From assembly GCA_022820665.1 (NCBI GenBank), contig JAJEFB010000032.1:1-64000 (forward strand): 64,000 bases of DNA, in the 5' to 3' direction. This document shows positions 27,719 to 36,761 of the stretch, piece after piece. The position numbers and the translations under genes were made by a program. The notes beneath the pieces were generated by a model. That model searched no databases and had not been told where the DNA came from. It worked only from the letters and a program-made list of their open reading frames with translations. Each line of letters opens with the position of its first letter. The stretch's first letter is position 1. The stretch is from Anaerolineae bacterium. Its GTDB lineage: Bacteria; Chloroflexota; Anaerolineae; Aggregatilineales; Phototrophicaceae.

Positions 27719-27912
27719 GATCCGCGCGGTTAGCGCCAAGAGCGCCCTTGTTTGAAGAGTGTGAAGAATGTAAAGAATGCTTGCGCTTGCGCTTTTCGCT
27801 ATCACGATTCCGGTATAAGTCTACAACAGCTATGATTATCAAACCTGCGGCAACTATCGGTAACAAAGAGCCGGGCATAGCGATTCCTCTCGCTTCAGAA
27901 TCCCGCCTGCAA

Positions 27913-27945
27913 AATCCTGCGATTCTCCATTATGATAGCAGGATT
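27913..27945. promoter_or_regulatory. inverted repeat upstream of the FmdB-like gene
   Basis: AATCCTGC (27913-27920) and GCAGGATT (27938-27945) form a perfect 8-base inverted repeat with a 17-base centre, 35 bases before the ATG. There is no T-run, so a terminator is unlikely; it could be an operator or a leader hairpin. The rest of the 27719-27979 gap shows nothing clear. Confidence 0.35.
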
Positions 27946-27979
27946 ATCACTTAAGTACGACAAGCTGTGGTGAAAGCAA

Positions 27980-28303
27980 ATGCCAGTCTATACCTATCGC
28001 CGTGAGGACGGCAGCACCTTCGATGTCCGACAAAGATTCCTGGACGACCCATTACTCAGTTGCCCGACGACTGGTCAGGCGGTCAGCCGCGTGATTCAGC
28101 CGGCTGGAATCATTTTCAAAGGCAGCGGCTTTTACGTCAACGACAACAACAAAGCGAACAAGCCGGCCAATCCGTCTTCCGCCAATGGCGACGAAAAGAG
28201 CGCTGGCGACAAGGACCAAACTGCCAAGACAACTGAAACGAAGTCCGAGACCAAATCCGAAAAGAAGCCTGAGGCCAAAACACCCGCCGCAGCGGGCAAC
28301 TGA
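27980..28303 (+). CDS. FmdB-family small protein with degenerate zinc ribbon
   Basis: A 107-residue protein. Residues 1-52 align by pattern with FmdB-type zinc ribbons: MPVYTYR at the start, a DDPLLSCPTTGQAVSRVI middle and PAGIIFKGSGFYVND. Usual members have two C-x-x-C knuckles. Here the first is replaced by REDGSTFDV, and the second keeps only one Cys (CPTTG), so zinc binding is probably lost. Residues 53-107 are a disordered, Lys/Glu/Thr/Ala-rich tail. FmdB-like proteins are loosely called regulatory, but no firm function is known. Confidence 0.75.
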   Translation: MPVYTYRREDGSTFDVRQRFLDDPLLSCPTTGQAVSRVIQPAGIIFKGSGFYVNDNNKANKPANPSSANGDEKSAGDKDQTAKTTETKSETKSEKKPEAKTPAAAGN

Positions 28304-28354
28304 AGTCGTTTTGCGCCTTCATCATAGTGACCAATTATCAGTCGCGGAGACAAT

Positions 28355-29476
28355 ATGCGGATTTATTTTGTGCGACATGGCATCGCGGAAGACTTGTCCA
28401 GTAGCGACTTTGCGCGGGAACTGACAGACCGAGGGCGGGCGCGCCTCGCCAGTGCCGCCAAAGTCATCAAGCAGCTAGGCTTTCAGCCTTCGGTGATTTT
28501 CACCAGTCCGCGGTTGCGCTCTCTTCAAACTGCGGAGATCATCGCTGCCGAACTCAAGGTCGACGTGACCGTAAGCGAGGCAGTCAACTTCGGTTTCAAC
28601 CTCTCCGATGTTCAATCCCTAACCCGCGATATGACTTACGATGACGAAGTCATGTTTGTCGGTCACAACCCGGATATGAGCGATCTCGTCAACCAGATGA
28701 CCGGCAGCGATGTCGCCATGAAAAAAGGCGGCTTGGCTCGCGTCGATGTCTACGACCGCGAAGCCGCTCGGGGAGAATTGGTCTGGCTCATCGCCCCCAA
28801 GGTATTTGATGCCTTGAGGCAGAAAGGCGCGAAAACATTCCGCAGCGACGAAACTGCTTCGGCGGCGCTGCCCGACAAACCGGCTGTGACGCATTCGCCT
28901 TTGCATGCCTTGATCAAGAGGCGCTGGAGCCCGGTCTCGTTTGATCCGACGCGACCGATCGAAAAAGCCAAGCTTTTCAGTATTCTGGAAGCCGCGCGCT
29001 GGGCAGCGTCCTCTTACAACTTGCAACCCTGGCGTTTTATAGTTGCGCCTCGAGACGACAAGCAAGAGTTCGCAAAAGTATTCTCCGTTTTGAAGGAAGG
29101 CAACCAGTCCTGGGCGCAGCATGCGGGTGTACTGATGATCGCGGTCTCCCAGACCCATCGCGACACGGGCGAACTCAACAGCCATGCCATCCACGATCTG
29201 GGATTAGCGATCGGGCAAATGGTATTGCAGGCGCTGGATTATGATATCTATGCCCATCAAATGGGGGGATTCTACCCTGAAAAGGCGCGCGAGCTTTATC
29301 GGATACCAGCGAACTACGAGCCCAAGACCGCTATCGCCTTCGGCTACCGCGCGAGCGACCTGAGTCACCTGAGCCATGCTCATCGCGAACGAGACGCCTC
29401 ACAAAGACAGCGCAACCAGCTAGCTGAAATGGTCTTCAACGGCGCCTGGGCGCAGCGCGCCAGTTTCCTCGATTGA
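28355..29476 (+). CDS. fusion of SixA-type histidine phosphatase and nitroreductase
   Basis: A 373-residue two-domain protein. Residues 1-160 form a SixA-like phosphohistidine phosphatase with the catalytic YFVRHGIAED start, SPRLRSLQTAEII and the second histidine in VGHNPDMSD. Residues 180-373 are a nitroreductase-family flavoprotein, beginning LIKRRWSPVSFD, with ARWAASSYNLQPWRF as the FMN-binding segment and a C-terminal AIAFGY. A linker of about 20 residues joins them, and one uninterrupted frame covers both with no internal ribosome site seen. I do not know of a common function for this pair. The phosphatase could act on a phosphohistidine partner and the reductase on a quinone or nitro compound. 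Confidence 0.88.
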   Translation: MRIYFVRHGIAEDLSSSDFARELTDRGRARLASAAKVIKQLGFQPSVIFTSPRLRSLQTAEIIAAELKVDVTVSEAVNFGFNLSDVQSLTRDMTYDDEVMFVGHNPDMSDLVNQMTGSDVAMKKGGLARVDVYDREAARGELVWLIAPKVFDALRQKGAKTFRSDETASAALPDKPAVTHSPLHALIKRRWSPVSFDPTRPIEKAKLFSILEAARWAASSYNLQPWRFIVAPRDDKQEFAKVFSVLKEGNQSWAQHAGVLMIAVSQTHRDTGELNSHAIHDLGLAIGQMVLQALDYDIYAHQMGGFYPEKARELYRIPANYEPKTAIAFGYRASDLSHLSHAHRERDASQRQRNQLAEMVFNGAWAQRASFLD

Positions 29477-29543
29477 CGCTTCTGACATAGAATACGGACA
29501 AGCGAAGACAGCGCCTTTTGGCGGCACAGGAGACGCGAGACAA

Positions 29544-30581
29544 ATGGCACGAGTATTGTTGACGGGCGGCGCCGGATTCCTGGGCATCAATCTCGCTCGT
29601 TACTTGCTTGCCAAGGATCACGACATTGTCTCGCTCGATATCGAGGATTTTGCCTATCCCGAACGGGATCAAATCAACGAGGTCACCGGTGACATCCGCG
29701 ACCGGACGCTGGTGGATCGAGCGATGGACGGTGTAGATTTTGTAGTACATTGCGCGGCGGCGCTGCCACTATATTCGACGGAAGAAATCTATTCAACCGA
29801 TATTGATGGCACGCGCAATGTGATAGACTCCGCCAGGCAGAGCGGCGTCCGCAGATTCATCCACATTTCCTCAACAGCGGTTTACAGTATTCCCGACCGT
29901 CATCCCCTGTGCGAAGACGATCCGCGGATCGGCGTCGGACCTTATGGCGAAGCCAAGATAAAAGCGGAAGATATCTGCTTCGGCTACCGAGACGAAGACA
30001 TGGCCGTCACGGTAATCCGTCCCAAATCCTTTGTGGGACCGGAGCGCCTGGGGGTTTTCGCGCTCTTATATGATTGGGCCAAAGACGGGCGTGGTTTTCC
30101 CATGTTAGGCGACGGCGGCAACCGCTACCAGCTTCTGGACGTGGAGGATCTTTGCGAAGCAATTTACTTATGCATGACCCTGCCCGAGGGCGCGATCAAC
30201 GACACCTTCAACATCGGCGCCGAAGATTTTACGACCATGGGCGAAGATTACCAGGCAGTACTCGACTACGCTGGTTTCGGCAAGAAAGTCACCGGATTGC
30301 CCGCCGAGCCCGCCATTTGGTTATTGCGCCTATTGGAATCCTTGCAACTTTCTCCGCTTTACAAGTGGGTCTACGAGACGGCGGCAAAGGACTCTTATGT
30401 CTCGATCCAAAAAGCGAAAGAACAACTGGGCTTCAGGCCGAAGTTTTCCAACAAAGACGCGCTGATACGCAATTATCAATGGTACCTCGACAATCTCGAT
30501 GCCATCGAAAGCCAATCAGGCATTTCGCACCGGGCGCCCTGGAGCCAAGGCATTCTCAAGCTGGCCAAACTGCTGTTTTAG
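29544..30581 (+). CDS. NAD-dependent epimerase/dehydratase (extended SDR)
   Basis: A 345-residue extended short-chain dehydrogenase. The nucleotide-binding glycine motif TGGAGFLG is at residues 7-14, the catalytic Ser-Tyr-Lys set is in HISSTAVY and [11 protein letters not shown], and [12 protein letters not shown] follows. Relatives act on nucleotide sugars or steroid-like substrates. The C-terminal 80 residues ([19 protein letters not shown]) are typical of UDP-sugar epimerases. It lies just upstream of guaA in the same direction but shares no obvious pathway with it. Confidence 0.85.
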   Translation: MARVLLTGGAGFLGINLARYLLAKDHDIVSLDIEDFAYPERDQINEVTGDIRDRTLVDRAMDGVDFVVHCAAALPLYSTEEIYSTDIDGTRNVIDSARQSGVRRFIHISSTAVYSIPDRHPLCEDDPRIGVGPYGEAKIKAEDICFGYRDEDMAVTVIRPKSFVGPERLGVFALLYDWAKDGRGFPMLGDGGNRYQLLDVEDLCEAIYLCMTLPEGAINDTFNIGAEDFTTMGEDYQAVLDYAGFGKKVTGLPAEPAIWLLRLLESLQLSPLYKWVYETAAKDSYVSIQKAKEQLGFRPKFSNKDALIRNYQWYLDNLDAIESQSGISHRAPWSQGILKLAKLLF

Positions 30582-30666
30582 GGAATCGCTTCAGCCGGCC
30601 GCCGCAACTTGCGGCGCCAAGCCACTGGTACGAGCTTCTAAGGCGAGCAAACATGGGGCGCGAGAC

Positions 30667-32217
30667 ATGAACAAGCTGAAGCAAGGCGGAATCGCAGTCC
30701 TTGACTACGGCTCGCAATATACGCAGTTGATCGCCCGGCGCATTCGTGAACTGGGTGTCTATTCAGAGGTCTACGCCTATGATGGCAGCGCCGCTCACAT
30801 CAACCGGCACGATCCGGCCGGCTTTATTCTTTCGGGTGGTCCAAAAAGCGTTTACCAAGCGGGAGCGCCTCGCCTGCAACGCTTCCTGTTGGATAGCGGC
30901 AAGCCCGTCCTGGGAATCTGTTACGGGATGCAGTTGCTGACGCATGTCCTTGGCGGGGTGGTCGACAGCGCAAGCCAAAAGCAATACGGACCGGCGACCA
31001 TCACTCACACCGAAGGAAGTCCGCTCTTCGACAATTTGCCAGGCGAATTGGATGTTTGGATGTCCCACGGCGACCGCATCGAAGCGCCCCCCGCGGGCTT
31101 CGTCGCCCTGGCGGAATCTGAAAACTCCCCCTATGCCGCGATTGGTGATGTCAGCCGGCAATACTACGGCGTCCAATTCCACCCGGAAGTCAACCACAGC
31201 CCACAGGGCAAGGACATTCTCGCCAACTTTCTTTTCGAGATTTGCGGCTGCGGCGAGCAATGGACTCCGGCAGCGTTTATCGACGACTCAGTCGCCAGCA
31301 TTCGCGAGACGGTGGGTGGCGAGCAGGTTTTGCTGGCTTTGAGCGGGGGCGTGGATTCCGCTGTGGCCGGCGCGCTGATCCACCGCGCCATTGGCGAGCA
31401 ACTCACCGCCATTTTCGTCGATCACGGTATGTTACGCTTGGACGAAGCCGACGATGTTATACGCGTCTTTCGCGAAAAACAGGAAATGAGCTTAATTGCG
31501 GTCAACGCAGTAGAACTCTTTCTTGACGCGCTTTCCGGCGTGACGGAGCCCGAAGCCAAGCGCAAGACAATTGGCAAGCTATTCATTGATGTGTTCAGCG
31601 CGGAAGCCCGCAAGTTGCAAGATATCCGTTTTCTGGCGCAAGGCACGATCTATCCCGACGTCATCGAAAGCGCCGCCGGCAGCGAGGCAGCTAAAACGAT
31701 CAAGTCGCACCACAATGTGGGTGGGCTGCCCGCCGATCTGAACTTCAAACTGATAGAACCGCTGCGCGACCTGTTCAAAGACGAGGTTCGCATAATTGGT
31801 GAGGAGCTTGGTTTGCCGGAGGCGATCGTCTGGCGTCAACCCTTCCCCGGGCCCGGCTTGGCCATTCGCTGTTTGGGGGAACTAAACTGGGAACGGCTGG
31901 AGAAGTTGCGAGCCGCCGACGCAATATTCGCTAGCGAACTTGCCAGCGCCGACTTGCTGCGTCGAGGCACCGCTCAAAGTTTCGCCGTACTGTTGCCCGT
32001 CAAGAGCGTGGGAGTGATGGGCGACAACCGCAGTTATGAAGAAGTAATTGTATTGCGCGCGGTGACCACAGACGATTTCATGACCGCGGATTGGGCGCGC
32101 TTGCCGTACGATCTATTGGCGCGGGTGAGCGCCCGAATCGTGAACGAGGTAGCGGGTATAAACCGCGTCGCTTACGATATAACCAGCAAACCACCCGGCA
32201 CCATCGAGTGGGAGTAG
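30667..32217 (+). CDS. guaA: GMP synthase (glutamine-hydrolysing)
   Basis: A 516-residue GMP synthase, converting XMP, ATP and glutamine to GMP. The N-terminal class I amidotransferase domain has the nucleophile in GICYGMQLL and the His-Glu pair in [11 protein letters not shown]. The PP-loop ATP site is [15 protein letters not shown], and the C-terminal dimerisation domain ends in KPPGTIEWE, the standard GuaA terminus. The ATG at 30667 fits the family start ([19 protein letters not shown]). An in-frame start at 30499 would overlap the preceding SDR gene and add 56 unrelated residues. Confidence 0.97.
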   Translation: MNKLKQGGIAVLDYGSQYTQLIARRIRELGVYSEVYAYDGSAAHINRHDPAGFILSGGPKSVYQAGAPRLQRFLLDSGKPVLGICYGMQLLTHVLGGVVDSASQKQYGPATITHTEGSPLFDNLPGELDVWMSHGDRIEAPPAGFVALAESENSPYAAIGDVSRQYYGVQFHPEVNHSPQGKDILANFLFEICGCGEQWTPAAFIDDSVASIRETVGGEQVLLALSGGVDSAVAGALIHRAIGEQLTAIFVDHGMLRLDEADDVIRVFREKQEMSLIAVNAVELFLDALSGVTEPEAKRKTIGKLFIDVFSAEARKLQDIRFLAQGTIYPDVIESAAGSEAAKTIKSHHNVGGLPADLNFKLIEPLRDLFKDEVRIIGEELGLPEAIVWRQPFPGPGLAIRCLGELNWERLEKLRAADAIFASELASADLLRRGTAQSFAVLLPVKSVGVMGDNRSYEEVIVLRAVTTDDFMTADWARLPYDLLARVSARIVNEVAGINRVAYDITSKPPGTIEWE

Positions 32218-33030
32218 TTTCTCCTTCGATTGCTCCTAAAGACGAAAACAGATCAGGGCAATCGCATCAAAATTGACATCCGCCGCGAATATAACATTCA
32301 AACTCAATTTCGCCGCCGAGCGCGCCGAGGATCAATGTCGTCGGGCTGTGTCGAAGATCAATGTCTACGTGACCTGCGCGCCCTACGTGACCTACGCCAC
32401 CCTGCCAGACGCCCGAAATCGATTTTTGGCAATATCGAAAAACCGCGAACATTTGTTCTTTCTTTCTACTCAAAATCATGATACACTCCTCCTATGGAAC
32501 AATTATCGCAAGCTCTCAATCTCGGTCCCCAGCCGATGCAATCCGTCTATTCCTCCCTCCACCACCGGACTCTAAAAAGTATCTCCCGAAAAAACAGACT
32601 GTATCTATACGGTGTCGATACACTTGCGAAATTTAGCGAGACAGCTAGGGGCGGTTCAGAGGCATGTCAGAGGCAGAAGTCACCTTTATGGCGGCGGGCG
32701 CGCCGCTGCGCTGGCAAACCAAAATCATACCAGAAGCCGCCCGCTTCTCTCCGTTTCAGCCACAAAACCGCGTCTACTGTCCGAAAAATAGTTTTTATTG
32801 TCCGAAACGGACAAAGTCTGGCAATGAACAAACCGAAAACAAATTCTCTCTGGGAGTGGCTGCCTGCCGACTGCATGATAACTTCGCTAGCAAATATAAA
32901 AACTCTGTGCCGGCGGCTTAGCGCTGTCCACAGGCCCCTCGCTGTACTCGGTACTAAGAAGCAATTTGAAGCGATTGCCCTGGAAAACAGCTATAAGTTA
33001 AGTGACCGTCGCATCTTGAGAGGTTAAGCC
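32218..33030. other. 813-base intergenic region with repeat fragment and palindromes, no convincing gene
   Basis: Open frames here (for example 32494-33027 and 32664-32921 on the plus strand) have no recognisable family pattern and overlap each other. I therefore treat the region as non-coding or decayed. It holds a fragment of a dispersed repeat (32346-32398). It also has a perfect palindrome TTGTCCG-AAA-CGGACAA (32798-32814) with an additional TGTCCGAAAAATAG half-site about 20 bases before it, and TGTATC/GATACA arms at about 32599-32622. These could be operators. A relic of a mobile or phage gene is another possibility. Confidence 0.5.
32346..32398 (+). repeat. fragment of the TGTCTACGCG dispersed repeat
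   Basis: CTGTGTCGAAGATCAATGTC and the following TACGTGACCTGCGCGCCC closely match parts of the intergenic elements at 56696-56809 and 62181-62301. The GTAGGGGCG hairpin is missing in this copy. Confidence 0.45.
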
Positions 33031-33264
33031 ATGCCCGCTGCCTATGTACTGATCCACTTGAACATATCGGTCGACTTCGCCGATTCACTACGCGACATCC
33101 GGGCGATAGACGGCGTCGTGCGCGCCGATTTGGTCGTTGGACCCGACGACTGCATTGCCTATGTAGAAGCCGAAGATAATGCGAAGCTCATGAATACCAT
33201 CCGCGCCATACGCAAGGTCAACGGAGTAGGCAAGACCGACACCCGTTCTATTGCCGAGATGTAA
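33031..33264 (+). CDS. stand-alone Lrp/AsnC-type effector (RAM) domain protein
   Basis: A 77-residue protein resembling the ligand-binding RAM domain of Lrp/AsnC regulators. It starts AYVLIHLNI, continues with LRDIRAIDGVVRADLVVGPDDCIAYVEAED, and ends with the typical NTIRAIRKVNGVGKTDT. There is no DNA-binding domain, so it probably forms oligomers that bind an amino acid or modulate another protein. Such single-domain members are found in several bacteria and archaea. It is followed closely by a lipoprotein gene. Confidence 0.75.
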   Translation: MPAAYVLIHLNISVDFADSLRDIRAIDGVVRADLVVGPDDCIAYVEAEDNAKLMNTIRAIRKVNGVGKTDTRSIAEM

Positions 33265-33286
33265 GCGATTAGGTGGATTGCCCCGT

Positions 33287-33688
33287 TTGAATCGTCACAT
33301 GTCTAGGCGCTACGTCGCCATATTGTTTCTGTTCGCGAGCGCGTGTTCGCCATTGGCGCCTGCCAAAACGCCGCCGCAAATCCAGCATACACCGGGCGCT
33401 TTCGTCACCGTTAGCGAAACCCGCTTCGACGCCGGCGTATTTCAACTCGACTATCCTTCCAACTGGCGCGTTGTAATACTCAGCACGGCCGATACAAACT
33501 ACTTGAAAGTCGCGTTTGTAGCCCCGGATCAAAGTACCGTAACATTGACCCAGGTTGAGAATGCGGATAAAACTGTGGTACGATTAGACAATGGCGTCGT
33601 GATTGCGGCAGAAATCAACGCGACTGCCGCCGCGGTTCCCAGCTTCTTTGAACATGCCGAGCGACTTGTCAAATCGATACAAACATAG
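33287..33688 (+). CDS. small lipoprotein, function unknown
   Basis: A protein of about 133 residues with a basic start, a hydrophobic stretch and a lipobox FASAC, so it should be lipid-anchored outside the cytoplasmic membrane. The mature part contains FQLDYPSNWRVVILS, reminiscent of PsbP-like or DUF1795-type folds, but this is weak. A TTG at 33287 has AGGTGG 10 bases upstream; the ATG at 33299 gives an equally good signal sequence but poorer spacing. It lies 22 bases after the RAM-domain gene. The 355-base gap after it shows no gene. Confidence 0.65.
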   Translation: MNRHMSRRYVAILFLFASACSPLAPAKTPPQIQHTPGAFVTVSETRFDAGVFQLDYPSNWRVVILSTADTNYLKVAFVAPDQSTVTLTQVENADKTVVRLDNGVVIAAEINATAAAVPSFFEHAERLVKSIQT

Positions 33689-34043
33689 TCTTTTCTCGAA
33701 AACTCGTACAGCGATTTGTTTCGCAAACTGCAAAGAACCAAGCCCGTCAACGACGCAAAAGATAAGAGCGGGTTCAAACGCCGATTCCGGAAAGACAATC
33801 CTTTCACTTCTGTGCCGAGAGCAACGTAACCTCGTAATACTTGCGCGACAATTCGAAACATTTTCGCTCAAAAGATCCAAGAGCGAAAAGGAGACTATTC
33901 ATATTTAGTAATTTTTGTTATAAAGCTATTGAGATTTGATCGCATTAACATTCTGACGATCACTGTACTACTTTGTGATGGCGGCAAGTGGCGTGGATTG
34001 TCTGATTCAGTGAAATATTAGACGGGCTCAGGAGCTAAACCAA

Positions 34044-34730
34044 ATGGCTGAGAAAATACTGGTTATTGATGATGAAAAGCCTACAGTTCAAATAGTTTCT
34101 ATGCTCTTAGCGCGGCGAGGATTTGAAGTATTCAAGGCTTATTGCGCGCAAGGTGGCTTGCGAATGGCCTATCATCACCAGCCGGATCTGGTTTTGCTCG
34201 ATGTCGTGATGCCAAATACCGACGGCTGGGAAGTTTGCAAGCGGCTGCGCGAGATGTCGGATGTGCCTATTATCTTCTTGACTGCCCGGGGCAATGCCAA
34301 AGACATTGTAAAAGGATTGGACATCGGCGCTGATGATTATATTGTAAAACCTTTTGATGACGATGAGCTAGTTGCGCGAATCCGCGCGCGTTTGCGCCGG
34401 TCGCCCAGGCCCAACATGAGCGAAGAACTTGTCTTCAACCGAGGAGAATTTCGCATCAACTTTATGAACCGCGAAGTCTGGGTCAAGAACGCGCATAAAC
34501 ATTTGACTCCCAAGGAATTCAATCTGCTGGCAGTGCTGGTTCGCAACGCGGGCCGTGTGGTCACACGCAATGAATTGGTCACCGAAGCCTGGGGAGAAGA
34601 ATACGGCGACGCCATTGACAGCCTCAAACTTTATATTCATTACCTGCGACAGAAGTTGGAGACAAACCCGCAACAACCCGAGTACATCCTCACCTCTCGC
34701 GGTGTTGGCTATCGCTTCATCAAGCGTTAA
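34044..34730 (+). CDS. OmpR/PhoB-type response regulator (orphan)
   Basis: A 228-residue two-domain regulator. The receiver domain (1-118) has the acidic pair IDDEK, the phospho-acceptor Asp in LVLLDVVMPNTDGW, the Thr of FLTARG and the Lys of DYIVKPFDDDE. The winged-helix domain (about 130-228) carries LTPKEFNLLAVLVRNAGRVVT and ends in TSRGVGYRFIKR. AGGAG precedes the ATG. No sensor kinase is adjacent, so its partner must be encoded elsewhere. It is convergent with the glycosyltransferase gene, with six bases between the stops. Confidence 0.93.
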   Translation: MAEKILVIDDEKPTVQIVSMLLARRGFEVFKAYCAQGGLRMAYHHQPDLVLLDVVMPNTDGWEVCKRLREMSDVPIIFLTARGNAKDIVKGLDIGADDYIVKPFDDDELVARIRARLRRSPRPNMSEELVFNRGEFRINFMNREVWVKNAHKHLTPKEFNLLAVLVRNAGRVVTRNELVTEAWGEEYGDAIDSLKLYIHYLRQKLETNPQQPEYILTSRGVGYRFIKR

Positions 34731-34736
34731 GCGACT

Positions 34737-35852
34737 TCATCTTAATAAGGACCTGAGCAGCCTGTCCGTTTGCTCCACCATGTTTTCAAAACTGAAGCGT
34801 TCCATGCCAGACAAGGTATTGGCCGCAAACTGATCGCGTCGCCTCAACAGCCGTTCAATGCCATGCCGTAGCGCCTCAAGATCCACATGCGGCACGAGAA
34901 CGCCGTTGCTGCCATCGCGCACGAGTTCCGGATTGCCGCCCTTGTCGCTGGCCAAGACGGGCGTGCCCAATTGCAAACACTCCAACAGCGTATGAGACAA
35001 GCCTTCATAGCCGCTATAGAGGGCAAGACCATCGGCCGCCGCCATCAGTTTGCGCAGCCGCGCTTGCGGCTGGTAGCCCAGAAAACGTACACGGTCGCCT
35101 AACTCCGCGGCCATAGTTTGCAGCCTGGGCAAATCCGGACCTTCACCGACCACGACCAAATGCAGATCAGGCAAATCGGATAAAACAGTAATCAGATGAT
35201 CGATCCCCTTCCAAGGCTGCAAGCGCGCGGCGGAAAGCAGGATCGGGCGACTATCCCAGCCCAATTCAGCGCGTAGCGCGGCACGATCCAAACTTGATGC
35301 GCCCAGCCGAGGCAGCGCATTATAGATGAGGTGAAGTTTGGCGCCCGCGACACCCCAATTCTGTACCATACGACACAGATAAAGACTTGGCGCGATCACG
35401 GCGTCCATAGACATTGCCTGGCGCGAGCGAGAAGCCTGCTGCCAGCGGACGCGCCAGCCGCCACGGTAATCTTGGAATCGGTCGATGTGCAGGTCGGGCG
35501 GAATCCAACGCTTGCGCAGGCAGCGTTCCCAAGCCTGATCGCCAACTACTTTGAGGACGCGAGGCGCGCCTATGCCCCAAAGCGGCAGATCGATAGAATG
35601 CGCGTAAACCAGATCTGCCCAATCCGCATGTGTCCGTACTTCGGAGCCGTATTTGGCCAGGCGGAGCGGATATGCTTTGCGCTCGACGCGCCTAACGAGA
35701 TAGGGATACTCAGTCGCGCCGCTTTCGCCATAACTGACAACTCGGACGCCCCAGCCGCGCTCTTGCAGCGCAGGCAGGATCTGCCGCAGATACGTAGACG
35801 GTCCGCCCGGCTCGGGATGGAAGATTCCCGTTGCCACCAAGAGATTCGGCAC
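34737..35852 (-). CDS. GT4-family glycosyltransferase
   Basis: A 371-residue GT-B glycosyltransferase. The N-terminal half contains GIFHPEPGGPSTYLRQILPAL, typical of the acceptor domain. The C-terminal donor domain has LLSAARLQPWKGIDHLI, VVVGEGPDLPRL, VRFLGYQP and the E-x7-E-like ALYSGYEGLSHTLLECLQLGTPVLA. It is probably a retaining transferase that adds a sugar from a nucleotide donor to a lipid-linked glycan or glycolipid. The gene directly follows the methyltransferase gene (three-base gap), so the two are likely co-transcribed. Confidence 0.88.
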   Translation of the reverse strand: MPNLLVATGIFHPEPGGPSTYLRQILPALQERGWGVRVVSYGESGATEYPYLVRRVERKAYPLRLAKYGSEVRTHADWADLVYAHSIDLPLWGIGAPRVLKVVGDQAWERCLRKRWIPPDLHIDRFQDYRGGWRVRWQQASRSRQAMSMDAVIAPSLYLCRMVQNWGVAGAKLHLIYNALPRLGASSLDRAALRAELGWDSRPILLSAARLQPWKGIDHLITVLSDLPDLHLVVVGEGPDLPRLQTMAAELGDRVRFLGYQPQARLRKLMAAADGLALYSGYEGLSHTLLECLQLGTPVLASDKGGNPELVRDGSNGVLVPHVDLEALRHGIERLLRRRDQFAANTLSGMERFSFENMVEQTDRLLRSLLR

Positions 35853-35855
35853 TGG

Positions 35856-36641
35856 TCAATTCGCGCGGCCGCGTATCAGGATATGGCGATTCACAAAGGT
35901 TGCGGACTCCCTCCCCCAATGTTGTGGGTCCATCCAGTCTCGCGCGATCGGCGATGTCTCACGCAGCATCCGGATCAACTCCGCGATGGTTTCTTCATCA
36001 TTGCCTTGCCGCTGCGCCCAATCGAGAAAGTCGTGGCGCTTGATGTATTCCTCGCTGTGCTCAACAACGATATCAGCCGCGGCAAACATCGCGCGCCATT
36101 CGGCTGTGTTGAAGGCGCGATGGTGGCTGGGATCGCGCAGGCGCTCGAAGTCATCAACGAAACGCGCCGCCCCCGGATCATCCGGCAGCAACTGATCCTG
36201 AAGCAGCAGCAAGCCGCCCGGTTTCAGGACGCGGGCGCATTCCCGCACAAAGGCGCCCGCATCCGGGAAGTGATGGGGGGCAATGCGGCAAGTCACCAGG
36301 TCGAATCGCGCGTCTTCGAAAGGCAAGTTCTCGGCGTCAGCCTGCCGAAAGGAAACGTTGCCTGCGCCCTGCTCCTTCACGATAAACTGTTCCGCTTTTT
36401 CCAACATGCGCGGGGTCAAGTCGCTGGCGATCACATGCTGCACATGCGGCGCGAACTTGAGCGCCGTATGCCCCCCGCCGGTGGCGACATCGAGCATTTG
36501 CCAGTGTGATTGCGGTTCGGCGATTGCCAAAAGACGATCCAGGTCGGAGCCCCTGGCGTGGGTCTCGCTGGTGATGTAACCATCGGCGTATTGAGTATAG
36601 CGCTGCTGTGACAAGGTCTTGGAGTCGGGTGTCCGGGTCAT
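35856..36641 (-). CDS. class I SAM-dependent methyltransferase (UbiE/COQ5-like)
   Basis: A 261-residue methyltransferase. Motif I is LDVATGGGHTALKFA, followed by VIASDLTPRMLEKAEQF, QADAENLPFEDARFDLVTCR and LKPGGLLLLQDQ. This fits the UbiE-like group acting on quinones, sterols or other small molecules, but the substrate is not evident. The ATG at 36641 has AAGGA seven bases upstream; in-frame starts at 36710 or 36761 would add unconserved residues. It lies next to a glycosyltransferase gene. Confidence 0.85.
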   Translation of the reverse strand: MTRTPDSKTLSQQRYTQYADGYITSETHARGSDLDRLLAIAEPQSHWQMLDVATGGGHTALKFAPHVQHVIASDLTPRMLEKAEQFIVKEQGAGNVSFRQADAENLPFEDARFDLVTCRIAPHHFPDAGAFVRECARVLKPGGLLLLQDQLLPDDPGAARFVDDFERLRDPSHHRAFNTAEWRAMFAAADIVVEHSEEYIKRHDFLDWAQRQGNDEETIAELIRMLRETSPIARDWMDPQHWGRESATFVNRHILIRGRAN

Positions 36642-36761
36642 ATTGCTTTCCTTTGCTGCTGCGGCTGTCACAGATTCTTTGCAGGCTTGACGTATCTGTG
36701 GCTTGTCCATATAACATCCACAACTGTTCTGTTGTACTTTTAACAGCCCCTTTATGCTCAC

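Noticed and set aside
32494..33027. 177-codon plus-strand ORF in the gap after guaA
   Set aside because: No domain pattern, an unusual composition rich in Arg, Ser and Lys, overlapping equally long frames, and no ribosome site.
35331..36509. 392-codon plus-strand ORF
   Set aside because: It is antisense to the glycosyltransferase and methyltransferase genes, both with clear motifs.
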